Positions 34,190-42,103 of a stretch of DNA of 64,000 nt are shown here, piece by piece; position 1 is the first letter of the stretch, and each line of letters begins with the position of its first letter. The position numbers were made by a program, and so were the translations under genes. The stretch comes from Methylotenera oryzisoli_B (lineage in GTDB: Bacteria; Pseudomonadota; Gammaproteobacteria; Burkholderiales; Methylophilaceae). The notes under the pieces are model-generated. The model did no database searches and was not told the origin of the DNA. It was given only the letters and a program-made list of their open reading frames with translations. Location: positions 248,001 to 312,000 of the forward strand of contig OZ277031.1 in assembly GCA_965613685.1 (NCBI GenBank), given 5' to 3'.

Positions 34190-34507
34190 TTAAAGTGACA
34201 AAATCCATTGAACAATGGTGGTGATGTCCGCATCTTTAACTTGTGGAGACATTGGAGGCATAGGCATAGGACCCCAAACGCCGCTACCACCGGCTTTAAC
34301 TTTAGCTACCAATTTAGCTTCAGCTGATTTGTCGCCTTTGTATTTAGCCGCTACTTCTTTGTAAGCTGGGCCCAATACTTTTTTATCAATGCTGTGGCAA
34401 GCTAGGCAGCCACTTTTTTGTGCTAACGCAGAAGCGTCAGCGGCATTGGCTTGCGCAGCAACTAACATAGTGCTGGCAGCAACGATTGCTAATAATAATG
34501 CTTTCAT
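34190..34507 (-). CDS. Periplasmic c-type cytochrome (c551/c8 type)
   Basis: A 105-residue monoheme cytochrome. Residues 1-22 are a signal peptide (MKALLLAIVAASTM to QANA); the heme site is Cys34-x2-Cys37-His38 (SGCLACHS). The GPMPMPPMSP segment near residue 80 supplies the methionine ligand. Size and motifs fit cytochrome c551 (NirM-like), a soluble electron carrier. It is a single-gene unit with AGGAG upstream. Its redox partners are not encoded nearby. Confidence 0.92.
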   Translation of the reverse strand: MKALLLAIVAASTMLVAAQANAADASALAQKSGCLACHSIDKKVLGPAYKEVAAKYKGDKSAEAKLVAKVKAGGSGVWGPMPMPPMSPQVKDADITTIVQWILSL

Positions 34508-34656
34508 GCTATCTCCTTGATGTGGACTTACTTATTAAACTTATCTATTCCCTACAGCTGGTAATGATACCTACAATTAATGCATGCCACAAGCCGCTTG
34601 CAAGGGATATTCCTATAGAGGCACAATGGCCGGTAGCGTTCAATTTTGTTTAGTGC

Positions 34657-35601
34657 TTACACCGTTTCAACCACGTATTCCGCACTGATCACATGGGTGC
34701 GGCCGGGGTTGATGACCACCATGTTTTCTAAGGCGTTGGTGGTTTCCACGCAGATGGTTTTGCGCCATTCGTCTGGGCTGCCCATGTCGGCCATTTGCGC
34801 GGCTTTTTCCGGGCCAGGGCTCCATACCACGGTGGTGTCGCTACCGGATTTTTGCACGTGGATTAAACGGTTGTAGCCGGCATCGTGCACCGTGCAATTG
34901 GAGCTGTGGTTGATGTAGGCCCGATCAAACTCGCCATCAAAGGTCAGCGCGTTGTGCTCCACTTCGCGTTGGTATTTTTCTATCTTGTCCGCGTAGACGC
35001 AATCTTCCAAACCGGTAATTTTCACCTTGGACACATCGCTGATGTTTAAGTAAGTGTGGAAAGCCTCGCCTATGACAAACGGGTGGTCGGCATGGTTGGT
35101 GGTGGCCAAGTCCACGCGCAAGCGTTTGCCTATGGTGATGGTCACTTTTAGTTTGTATGGGTAAGACAGTTGGCGTTTCGCTTCCGGCGTGTCTACCATT
35201 TCCAGCATGATGCGCGTGGCACCGGTGGGTGTGGCATCGATGTCAATCACGCGCCAAGGAATGACGCGGGCAAAGCCATGCGGGCAAAAGGTGCTGTCGG
35301 TGGGGTGCGCGCCAAACCAGGGCCAGCAAATGGGCACGCCGCCGCGTATGGAACGGCCTTTAACAAAGCGCGCGTTACTGGATAACCATAAAACCGGCTC
35401 GGCTAAAAATTTAGGGTGCCAATCAATGACGTGTGCGCCCTGCAGGGCAATGCGCGCTTTGGCCAGCGGGTTGTCCACTTCCAAATATTGCATGCCGGCC
35501 TCGTCTTGGCTTTGCATAACGTGAGCGTGCAGTTTCAAACGTTTAGTGGTTTTAAGCGGATCCGCGTCCTTGGGTTTGGTCGCTAAGGTGGCTGTCGTCA
35601 T
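34657..35601 (-). CDS. D-hexose-6-phosphate mutarotase (YeaD-like)
   Basis: A 314-residue aldose-1-epimerase fold protein. Conserved parts include GAHVIDWHP, IRGGVPICWPWFGAHP, CPHGFARVIPW (catalytic His) and GEAFHTYLNIS, which are signatures of the glucose-6-phosphate 1-epimerase group. The VVWSPGPEKAAQMADMG block near the C-terminus is also typical. It lies 14 bases after ilvD on the same strand and may share its transcript. Confidence 0.9.
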   Translation of the reverse strand: MTTATLATKPKDADPLKTTKRLKLHAHVMQSQDEAGMQYLEVDNPLAKARIALQGAHVIDWHPKFLAEPVLWLSSNARFVKGRSIRGGVPICWPWFGAHPTDSTFCPHGFARVIPWRVIDIDATPTGATRIMLEMVDTPEAKRQLSYPYKLKVTITIGKRLRVDLATTNHADHPFVIGEAFHTYLNISDVSKVKITGLEDCVYADKIEKYQREVEHNALTFDGEFDRAYINHSSNCTVHDAGYNRLIHVQKSGSDTTVVWSPGPEKAAQMADMGSPDEWRKTICVETTNALENMVVINPGRTHVISAEYVVETV

Positions 35602-35615
35602 GGTGTGGTCTTTAA

Positions 35616-37478
35616 TTATTTTTCAATTTGCGTTACATCGCGCACCGCGCCGCGCGCCGCACTGGTGCTCATGGCGGCATAGGCACGCAAGGCTGGGCTG
35701 ACCGCGCGCTGGCGATTGACGGGTTTCCATGCGTCTTTGCCTTTGGCCTCCATTTTTGCGCGGCGGGCGTTAAGCTCACCATCGCTGATCGCCAAATGGA
35801 TGCTGCGATTGGGGATGTCTATTTCGATGCGATCGCCTTCTTCCACCAAACCAATGGCGCCGCCTTCGGCCGCTTCTGGGGAAGCGTGGCCTATGCTCAA
35901 ACCCGACGTGCCGCCCGAAAAGCGACCGTCCGTGAGTAAGGCACAGACCTTGCCCAAGTCCTTGGATTTTAAATACGAGGTAGGGTAGAGCATCTCTTGC
36001 ATGCCAGGGCCGCCGCGTGGGCCTTCATAACGAATCACCACCACATCGCCGGCGACGATTTTATCGGCCAAAATGGCCTCCACGGTTTCGTCTTGGCTTT
36101 CAAAGACACGGGCGCGACCAGTGAATTTTAAGATGCTGTCGTCCACGCCGGCGGTTTTAACGATGCAACCGTCCAAGGCGATGTTGCCGTACAGCACCGC
36201 CAAGCCACCGTCTTGTGAGTAAGCATGGGCTTTGTCGCGTATGCAACCTTCGGCGCGGTCGCTATCCAAATCGGGGTAGAGCATGCTTTGTGAAAAGGCG
36301 ATGGTGGTGCGCACGCCACCTGGCGCGGCGCGGTAGAATTTTTTCACTTCCTCGTCGCTGGTCACCATGATGTCCCACTTATCCAAGGCCTCGCCCATGC
36401 TGGGGCTATGCACGGTTGGGCTGTCGCGGTGTAACACGCCGGCTCGATCCAATTCACCCAAAATACCCATCACGCCACCGGCGCGGTGCACGTCTTCCAT
36501 GTGGTATTTTTGCGTGGCCGGGGCGACTTTGCTCAAGCACGGTACTTTGCGCGATATGCGGTCTATGTCGGCCATGGTGAAATCGATTTCTGCCTCGTGG
36601 GCCGCCGCCAACAGATGCAACACGGTATTGGTTGAGCCGCCCATGGACACGTCTAAGGCCATGGCGTTTTCGAAGGCTTTGAAATTAGCAATATTGCGTG
36701 GCAAGACGCTGTAGTCGTCTTGTTCGTAGTGGCGTTTGGCCAAGTCGACGATTAAGCGACCGGCTTTTAAAAACAATTCTTTACGCGCGCCGTGGGTAGC
36801 TAAAGTTGAGCCATTGCCAGGCAAGCTCAAGCCCAGCGCTTCGGTTAAGCAATTCATCGAGTTGGCGGTAAACATGCCTGAGCAAGAGCCGCAAGTGGGG
36901 CAAGCCGAACGCTCTATGGCCTCGGCTTTTTCGTCACTGACCTTGTCGTCCGCCGCCGCCACCATGGCGTCGACCAAGTCCAATTTCATTACCTCACCTT
37001 GCCAGTTAACTTTGCCTGCTTCCATCGGCCCGCCAGAGACGAACACCACCGGAATGTTTAAACGTAGCGCCGCCATCAGCATGCCCGGGGTGATTTTGTC
37101 GCAATTGGATATGCACACCAAGGCATCGGCGCAATGGGCATTCACCATGTATTCCACGCTGTCGGCGATTAAATCGCGGCTGGGTAAGCTGTACAACATG
37201 CCGCCATGGCCCATGGCAATGCCGTCATCGACGGCGATGGTGTTGAATTCTTTGGCCACACCGCCGGCGCGTTCAATTTCCCTGGCCACCAATTGGCCTA
37301 AATCTTTTAGGTGCACGTGACCCGGTACGAATTGGGTAAAGGAGTTGCACACGGCAATGATGGGTTTATCGAAATCGCCGTCCTTCATGCCGGTGGCGCG
37401 CCAAAGTGCCCGAGCGCCTGCCATGTTGCGGCCGTGGGTGGTGGTTCGAGAGCGGTATACAGGCATAGGTTTATCCAA
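35616..37478 (-). CDS. ilvD: Dihydroxy-acid dehydratase
   Basis: Dehydrates dihydroxy acids to 2-oxo acids in valine, leucine and isoleucine synthesis, using an Fe-S cluster. The 620-residue product carries the cluster cysteines in AVCNSFTQF, SNCDKITPGML and ACPTCGSCSGMFTANSMNCLTEALG, plus GGSTNTVLHLLA and DGRFSGGTSGLSIGHASPEA. The length agrees with the E. coli enzyme. The ATG at 37478 gives a normal N-terminus (MPVYRSRTTTHGRNMAGARALW four residues in). Confidence 0.98.
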   Translation of the reverse strand: MDKPMPVYRSRTTTHGRNMAGARALWRATGMKDGDFDKPIIAVCNSFTQFVPGHVHLKDLGQLVAREIERAGGVAKEFNTIAVDDGIAMGHGGMLYSLPSRDLIADSVEYMVNAHCADALVCISNCDKITPGMLMAALRLNIPVVFVSGGPMEAGKVNWQGEVMKLDLVDAMVAAADDKVSDEKAEAIERSACPTCGSCSGMFTANSMNCLTEALGLSLPGNGSTLATHGARKELFLKAGRLIVDLAKRHYEQDDYSVLPRNIANFKAFENAMALDVSMGGSTNTVLHLLAAAHEAEIDFTMADIDRISRKVPCLSKVAPATQKYHMEDVHRAGGVMGILGELDRAGVLHRDSPTVHSPSMGEALDKWDIMVTSDEEVKKFYRAAPGGVRTTIAFSQSMLYPDLDSDRAEGCIRDKAHAYSQDGGLAVLYGNIALDGCIVKTAGVDDSILKFTGRARVFESQDETVEAILADKIVAGDVVVIRYEGPRGGPGMQEMLYPTSYLKSKDLGKVCALLTDGRFSGGTSGLSIGHASPEAAEGGAIGLVEEGDRIEIDIPNRSIHLAISDGELNARRAKMEAKGKDAWKPVNRQRAVSPALRAYAAMSTSAARGAVRDVTQIEK

Positions 37479-37542
37479 TAATAAGGTTTTTTAAAATACG
37501 TGACTGCTTAATCGGTTCGGCTAACTGGCAGCCAACAAGGCA

Positions 37543-37989
37543 TTATGCAGCAGTTGTTGCATTAAGCGAATCGGACGCCGAGAGCACTTCAAAATCGTGG
37601 GTAATTTCCACGCTTTTGCTCAGCATAATGGATGCCGAGCAATACTTCTCTGCCGACAATTTAACCGCACGCTCAACTTGCGCCTCGTTTAAATTATCGC
37701 CAGTCACGACAAAATGCACGTGTATCTTGGTGAACACTTTAGGAATGTCATCGGCACGCGTGGCGTCGATTTCAGCCACGCAAGCGGTAATCGGCTGGCG
37801 CGCTTTTTTCAAAATGGCCACCACGTCAAATGAGGTGCAACCGCCCATGCCGATCAATAGCATCTCCATGGGGCGCATGCCTATGTTGCGGCCACCGTTT
37901 TCCGGCGCGCCGTCCATGACGATGGCATGACCCGATTCCGATTCGCCGACAAAGCTCACGCCATCTATCCATTTAACAAGCACTTTCAT
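37543..37989 (-). CDS. OsmC/Ohr family protein
   Basis: A 148-residue OsmC-fold protein related to E. coli YhfA. The two redox cysteines are in GMGGCTSFDVV and EKYCSASIML, as in thiol peroxidases of this superfamily. Start choice: the frame runs upstream to 38052 through a repeat, but MKVLVKW at 37989 has a good AGGAGAAT and matches homologues. The Shine-Dalgarno abuts a REP-like element. A role in peroxide defence is a family inference. Confidence 0.88.
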   Translation of the reverse strand: MKVLVKWIDGVSFVGESESGHAIVMDGAPENGGRNIGMRPMEMLLIGMGGCTSFDVVAILKKARQPITACVAEIDATRADDIPKVFTKIHVHFVVTGDNLNEAQVERAVKLSAEKYCSASIMLSKSVEITHDFEVLSASDSLNATTAA

Positions 37990-37999
37990 AGATTCTCCT

Positions 38000-38076
38000 G
38001 TAGGAGCGATTTTTAAATCGCGAATGGGCCGGTGCATGGCGCAACTGGGCATTCGCGCAATTAATTGCGCCCCTAC
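38000..38076. repeat. REP-like element, family A copy 3 (divergent)
   Basis: The ends GTAGGAGCG and GCGCCCCTAC and the inner pair CGCGAATG/CATTCGCG define an imperfect inverted repeat. Each arm holds its own small hairpin (GCGATTT/AAATCGC; GCGCAATT/AATTGCGC). It fills almost the whole 90-base gap between the FKBP and OsmC genes. Confidence 0.75.
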
Positions 38077-38079
38077 ATT

Positions 38080-38538
38080 TTATTTAACGTCCAATAATTC
38101 CACTTCAAATACCAAGTCGGCATTAGGCGGAATCACGCCACCGGCGCCGCGAGCGCCGTAACCCATGGCAGACGGAATCAATAGGGTGCGTTTACCGCCT
38201 ATTTTCATGCCAGCAAAGCCTTCATCCCAGCCTTGTATCACTTGGCCGCCGCCTAAGAAAAACACAAACGGCTCTTTGCGATCCAAGCTGCTGTCAAATT
38301 TTTTGCCTTTTTGACCTTCGGCTTTGGCATCAAATAACCAGCCGGTGTAATGCACAGTGACGTTAAAGCCTGGCTCGGCTTCGCGGCCAGTGCCAACCAA
38401 GGTGTCGATTTTTTGTAATTCAAGAACGCTGTTCATGGTCATGGTGGGTTTTTCCTGTGTGGTTGTTTTTGTTTCGGCGTTGCAGGCATTCAAGGTAAAT
38501 GCGCAAGCGCAGGCCAGAGTAAAATTCAGTAGTTTCAT
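38080..38538 (-). CDS. FKBP-type peptidyl-prolyl isomerase, probable lipoprotein
   Basis: A 152-residue protein with a lipobox-like signal (FTLNAC, Cys19), so it is probably a lipid-anchored periplasmic protein. The FKBP domain covers residues about 45-152: VTVHYTGWLFD, FDSSLDRKEPFVFFLGGGQVIQGWDEGFAGMKIGGKRTLLIP and YGARG...IPPNADLVFEVELLDV. It would catalyse cis-trans proline isomerisation during folding of exported proteins. It is followed by osmC across a repeat element. Confidence 0.92.
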   Translation of the reverse strand: MKLLNFTLACACAFTLNACNAETKTTTQEKPTMTMNSVLELQKIDTLVGTGREAEPGFNVTVHYTGWLFDAKAEGQKGKKFDSSLDRKEPFVFFLGGGQVIQGWDEGFAGMKIGGKRTLLIPSAMGYGARGAGGVIPPNADLVFEVELLDVK

Positions 38539-38648
38539 GCGTTAGACCTCAATGTTAAATGGGCGGTGTCACTGCAGGCAATATGATACCGCAAACTCAA
38601 GCACAATTGGCTCGGTCGTTGCAGGGTAAAGCCGATTAAAAGCCGCAC

Positions 38649-40076
38649 TTACGGTTGACGGTAAACCCATTCAATCAAGGCATCCTGCGCGATTTTGCTG
38701 GCCCCGGCTTTATCGTGGTTAACCAGCATCACCAGCACCTGGCGCCTGTTTTGTTTGTCCAGCAGGTAGCCGGCAATGGCGCTGACGCCATCAAGCGAGC
38801 CGGTTTTAAGGTGCGCCCGTTTGGCCACTGGGCTGTCTTTTAAACGTTTAATTAAGGTGCCGTCTAGCGCTAATACTGGCAGCGAGCTCATGAATTCAGG
38901 CATCGTTGGGCTGCGGTAAGCTTGCACCAGCATGCGCGCCAACTGCTCGGCGCTGATGCGCTCAATCCGCGATAGCCCAGAGCCGTTTTCCACCACCAGT
39001 GTGTCCGCACCCATTTGCTGGTGATTGAACCAGTTTTTAATCGCGCTCGCCCCATCGGTTTCGCTGGCCGGCACGGCCATTTTCTCGGCGGCTATGCTCA
39101 GCAGCAGTTGCCGCGCCATCAGGTTGTTACTCCATTTATTCATTTCCGGCAGCATCTGGCTTAAGCTTGGCGAGCGTTGTTCCAGTAATTTGCTGGCAAG
39201 ACGAGGACCTGCTTTGACTTGCAGTTGGCCAGAAAACTGACCACCTAATTCTTGCCAGAGTTGTTTAAAGCTGTAATAGGCATACTGCTCATCATTAAAC
39301 AGGCTTAATTCTAAAAACTTTTCCTCGCAATCGGCGGCAAAACTGCCGCTAAAGGTAATGGTTTTAACGGGCTCGGCCGCACTGGTTTGTTCGCTGCTCA
39401 CGCTGTATTGCATGTGGTTACGCCAATCGCGGCAGGCCCCGGGTAAAAGCCGTAGGTTGTTAACGATCTCCAATTGCGGCAAGGCCAAGTCGGCGCTGAT
39501 GGCCACGCTATTTTTTTCGCTGCTACTGTTGCTAAATTTAAAGCGGGTGTGCCGGCCGTTGACTAAAAAGGCGCTGGGTAGGGCGTTATAAGCGCGCCAG
39601 ATTTCGTTATCAAAGCTGGCTGGCTGTTGTTGCGGCGCGGCAAAATAGCTTTTATCCAGGATTAAATCGCCTTTGATGTGGCTGATGCCGGCTTGTTTGA
39701 TGCTGGTAAGCAAGCGCCAAAAATCCGCTGAGTTAAAGTTTGGGTCGCCGTAGCCTTTGATAATGAGGTTGCCGCTCAGCACGCCTTGGCTTAGCTGGCC
39801 GTCGTAATAGACTTCGGTTTTCCAGCGGTAATTAGGGCCGAGTAAATCCAGTGCGGCCTTGCTGGTCACCAGCTTCATGACCGAGGCCGGATTCAGGCTT
39901 TTGTCTACATTGTGTTGCAAACTGGCTTGCTCGCTGTCGACCGCTTGCACCACCACCGCCACGTGCTCAAGCGGCACGCCGGCTTGACTCAGGGCTTGCG
40001 TCACTTCGCTGGGTAAGTCGGCCTTGGCCGTCAAACTGGCTAAGCCGAGTAGCAGGCAAAACAGCGGCTTTTTCAT
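38649..40076 (-). CDS. dacB: D-alanyl-D-alanine carboxypeptidase/endopeptidase (PBP4)
   Basis: A class C low-molecular-weight penicillin-binding protein that trims peptidoglycan peptides and cuts cross-links. The 475-residue product has a signal peptide (to about residue 19), the active-site Ser65-x-x-Lys68 (ASVMK), an SxN-type motif in NKWSNNLMARQ and Lys424-Thr425-Gly426. Its start overlaps the bioA stop by four bases (ATGA), so translation is coupled to bioA. That linkage of cell-wall and biotin genes is unusual. Confidence 0.95.
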   Translation of the reverse strand: MKKPLFCLLLGLASLTAKADLPSEVTQALSQAGVPLEHVAVVVQAVDSEQASLQHNVDKSLNPASVMKLVTSKAALDLLGPNYRWKTEVYYDGQLSQGVLSGNLIIKGYGDPNFNSADFWRLLTSIKQAGISHIKGDLILDKSYFAAPQQQPASFDNEIWRAYNALPSAFLVNGRHTRFKFSNSSSEKNSVAISADLALPQLEIVNNLRLLPGACRDWRNHMQYSVSSEQTSAAEPVKTITFSGSFAADCEEKFLELSLFNDEQYAYYSFKQLWQELGGQFSGQLQVKAGPRLASKLLEQRSPSLSQMLPEMNKWSNNLMARQLLLSIAAEKMAVPASETDGASAIKNWFNHQQMGADTLVVENGSGLSRIERISAEQLARMLVQAYRSPTMPEFMSSLPVLALDGTLIKRLKDSPVAKRAHLKTGSLDGVSAIAGYLLDKQNRRQVLVMLVNHDKAGASKIAQDALIEWVYRQP

Positions 40077-41389
40077 AGAGCCAACCGAATGGCTTGATGG
40101 GTGGCCGTGAGCATGAAATCCACTTCCTCGCGGCTGATGCTGTAGGGCGGCATCAAGTACACCGTGTTGCCTATGGGGCGCAACAGCAAGCCTTGTTTAA
40201 GCGCCTCGGCATAACAGCGCTGGGCAAAACCGGGCTTTGCATCCACCACGTCCATGGCCAATATCATGCCTTGTTGGCGTAAGTGTTGTATCGGTAAATC
40301 GGCCAGTGGTGCCGCTTTGGTCTTGATGTAATCCGCTAGGACGCGGTTTTTTTCTAGCACCGCGTCGTCAGCAAAAATGCCCAAGGTGGCGAGCGCTGCA
40401 CTGCAAGCCAAGGGGTTGCCGGTGTAGCTGTGGCTGTGTAAAAAGCCTTTAACAGTGCGATCGTCATAAAACGCTTGGTAGATAGGGTCGTTGGTCAGCA
40501 CCGCTGATAAAGGCAAATAGCCGCCGGTGATGCCTTTGGATAAGCAGATGAAATCGGCGATGTCGCTGACTTTGCCCGCCGCTTGCTCGCAGGCAAACAT
40601 CGTGCCGGTGCGGCCAAAGCCCACGGCGATCTCGTCGGCAATTAAATGCACTTGGTAGCGTGTGCATAGCTCCCGTGCCCGTTGTAAATAGACCGGGTGG
40701 TGCATGGCCATGCCGCCTGCGCATTGCACCATGGGTTCAATGATGAAGGCGGCTATGCTGGCATGATGGCGAGCCAGGTAATCCTCTAGGGCCGCGGCTG
40801 CGCACAACGCCATGGCTTCCGCCGATACGCCGGCTTCGCTTAGACGAAAATCCGGGCTGGGCATCTGTGCCGATTGCATCAACAGCGGCGCGTAGGTGTC
40901 TTTAAAAATAGCCACATCGGTCACGCCCAAGGCGCCCAAGGTTTCACCGTGGTAGCTGTTTTTTAGGCTAATGAATTGGGTTTTGCCGGGTTGGCCGCTG
41001 TTTCGCCAATAATGAAAACTCATTTTCAGGGCAATTTCAGTGGCGCTGGCGCCATCCGAGGCATAAAAAGCGTGGCCTAAGCCGGTCAGCTCGCTGAGTT
41101 TTTCCGAGAGCGCCACCACCGGTTCGTGGGTAAAGCCAGCCAACATGACGTGTTCCAATTGGTCGAGTTGGCTTTTGATGGCGTCTTTAATGCGTGGGTT
41201 ATTGTGACCAAATAAATTGACCCACCAAGAGCTGATGCCGTCCAAATAGCGCTGCCCGTCTGCATCGTAAAGCCACACTCCTGCACCCCGTTGAATGGGG
41301 ATCAGTGGAAACGTCTCGTGCTGCTTCATTTGCGTGCACGGGTGCCATACGGATTGCAGGCTGCGGGCTAATAAGCGGCTATTGGTCAT
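40073..41389 (-). CDS. bioA: Adenosylmethionine-8-amino-7-oxononanoate transaminase
   Basis: PLP enzyme that makes 7,8-diaminopelargonic acid in biotin synthesis with SAM as amino donor. The 438-residue product shows WHPCTQM near residue 15, GISSWWVNLFGHNNPRI, EPMVQCAGGM, LIADEIAVGFGRTG and the PLP lysine in ICLSKGITGGYLPLSAV near residue 280. No other bio gene is in the window. It starts five bases after the parE-like stop codon without a clear Shine-Dalgarno, so it probably depends on the toxin-antitoxin transcript. Confidence 0.97.
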   Translation of the reverse strand: MTNSRLLARSLQSVWHPCTQMKQHETFPLIPIQRGAGVWLYDADGQRYLDGISSWWVNLFGHNNPRIKDAIKSQLDQLEHVMLAGFTHEPVVALSEKLSELTGLGHAFYASDGASATEIALKMSFHYWRNSGQPGKTQFISLKNSYHGETLGALGVTDVAIFKDTYAPLLMQSAQMPSPDFRLSEAGVSAEAMALCAAAALEDYLARHHASIAAFIIEPMVQCAGGMAMHHPVYLQRARELCTRYQVHLIADEIAVGFGRTGTMFACEQAAGKVSDIADFICLSKGITGGYLPLSAVLTNDPIYQAFYDDRTVKGFLHSHSYTGNPLACSAALATLGIFADDAVLEKNRVLADYIKTKAAPLADLPIQHLRQQGMILAMDVVDAKPGFAQRCYAEALKQGLLLRPIGNTVYLMPPYSISREEVDFMLTATHQAIRLAL

Positions 41390-41394
41390 GGTGG

Positions 41395-41697
41395 TTAGGT
41401 CGGGCTGTCAAATGCGGTTTCACGTTGGTGTTTTACTCTTAAAATTACGATGCTATCGTTCAATTCGTCAAATGCGTATAAGGCCACGTAACCGGAGCGA
41501 CCGCGAGAAATAATCAGCTCGCGGATGCCATCTGCCTCGGTTGGCCGGCCTATTTCCGGGTGGTTTTTTAGTAAGGATAAGCCTTCCTGTAAAATGCCGT
41601 AGGTGGCCAACGCCGCCGCTTTATCCTGATCAATTAAAAAATCCACCAAGCGCAGCAGGTCTTTGAGTGCCGCATCATGATAAACAATACGTATCAT
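41395..41697 (-). CDS. ParE/RelE superfamily toxin
   Basis: A 100-residue protein with the ParE/RelE fold pattern: MIRIVYHDAALKDLLRLVDFL at the start, then NHPEIGRPTEADGIRELIISRGRSGYVALYAFDEL and VILRVKHQRE at the C-terminus. ParE toxins inhibit gyrase, but RelE-type relatives cleave mRNA; sequence alone does not decide. It starts 10 bases after the antitoxin gene and is followed five bases later by bioA. Confidence 0.85.
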   Translation of the reverse strand: MIRIVYHDAALKDLLRLVDFLIDQDKAAALATYGILQEGLSLLKNHPEIGRPTEADGIRELIISRGRSGYVALYAFDELNDSIVILRVKHQRETAFDSPT

Positions 41698-41707
41698 TGC
41701 ATGACGG

Positions 41708-41995
41708 CTATTTTTTGCCGTATTTTTTTGCGGCAGGAGGCGAGGCCGAGCCGCCGCTTATTTTTGATCGCAGGTAGGCATGCACTTGGTCGGCCTCATA
41801 GCCCATGCCGGTGTCGTCAAAATTTTTCTTGGCCACCACCGCACTTTGGATAAAGGCCAGGCGTTTTTCCACGCGCTCGGTTTGTTCGGCTATCACCTCC
41901 ACCATAAACGCATGCGGGCTCTTTCCGGCGATTTCTGCCAAGGTGTTGATACGCTGTTTAAGGGCGTCGGGAAGCTTTAAACTGGTGGTGGCCAT
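41708..41995 (-). CDS. Ribbon-helix-helix antitoxin (ParD/CopG-like)
   Basis: A 95-residue protein starting MATTSLKLPDALKQRINTLAEIAGKSPHAFMVEVI, a ribbon-helix-helix DNA-binding domain. The basic, proline-containing tail (ISGGSASPPAAKKYGKK) should wrap the toxin. The ATG at 41995 has AAGG seven bases upstream; a start at 42010 has none. A perfect palindrome at 42020-42037 lies just upstream as its likely operator. Confidence 0.85.
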   Translation of the reverse strand: MATTSLKLPDALKQRINTLAEIAGKSPHAFMVEVIAEQTERVEKRLAFIQSAVVAKKNFDDTGMGYEADQVHAYLRSKISGGSASPPAAKKYGKK

Positions 41996-42019
41996 GATGT
42001 TACCTTGCATGCATTAAAG

Positions 42020-42037
42020 TGTTACCAAAGTAACACC
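42020..42037. promoter_or_regulatory. Probable antitoxin operator (7-bp palindrome)
   Basis: GTGTTAC (42020-42026) and GTAACAC (42031-42037) form a perfect dyad with a four-base centre, 25 bases upstream of the antitoxin ATG. Ribbon-helix-helix antitoxins autoregulate through such dyads. It also lies in the 5' region of the divergent rlhA, which could feel the same repressor. Confidence 0.65.
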
Positions 42038-42103
42038 TAGCCTTAAGGCTGTCAAACCGTTTTGTGCTATAGTCCGCGTCTAAGATTTTTATCCCGTTTG
42101 ACC

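Noticed and set aside
35628..37320. Several long + strand frames opposite ilvD
   Set aside because: They mirror a definite, full-length ilvD in the GC-biased opposite frame; such shadows are also seen opposite alaS, recA and cstA.
42062..42103. Longer rlhA start at TTG 42062
   Set aside because: The added residues (MCYSPRLRF) have no family match, whereas ATG 42104 gives the usual LELLAPAKN start within nine residues.
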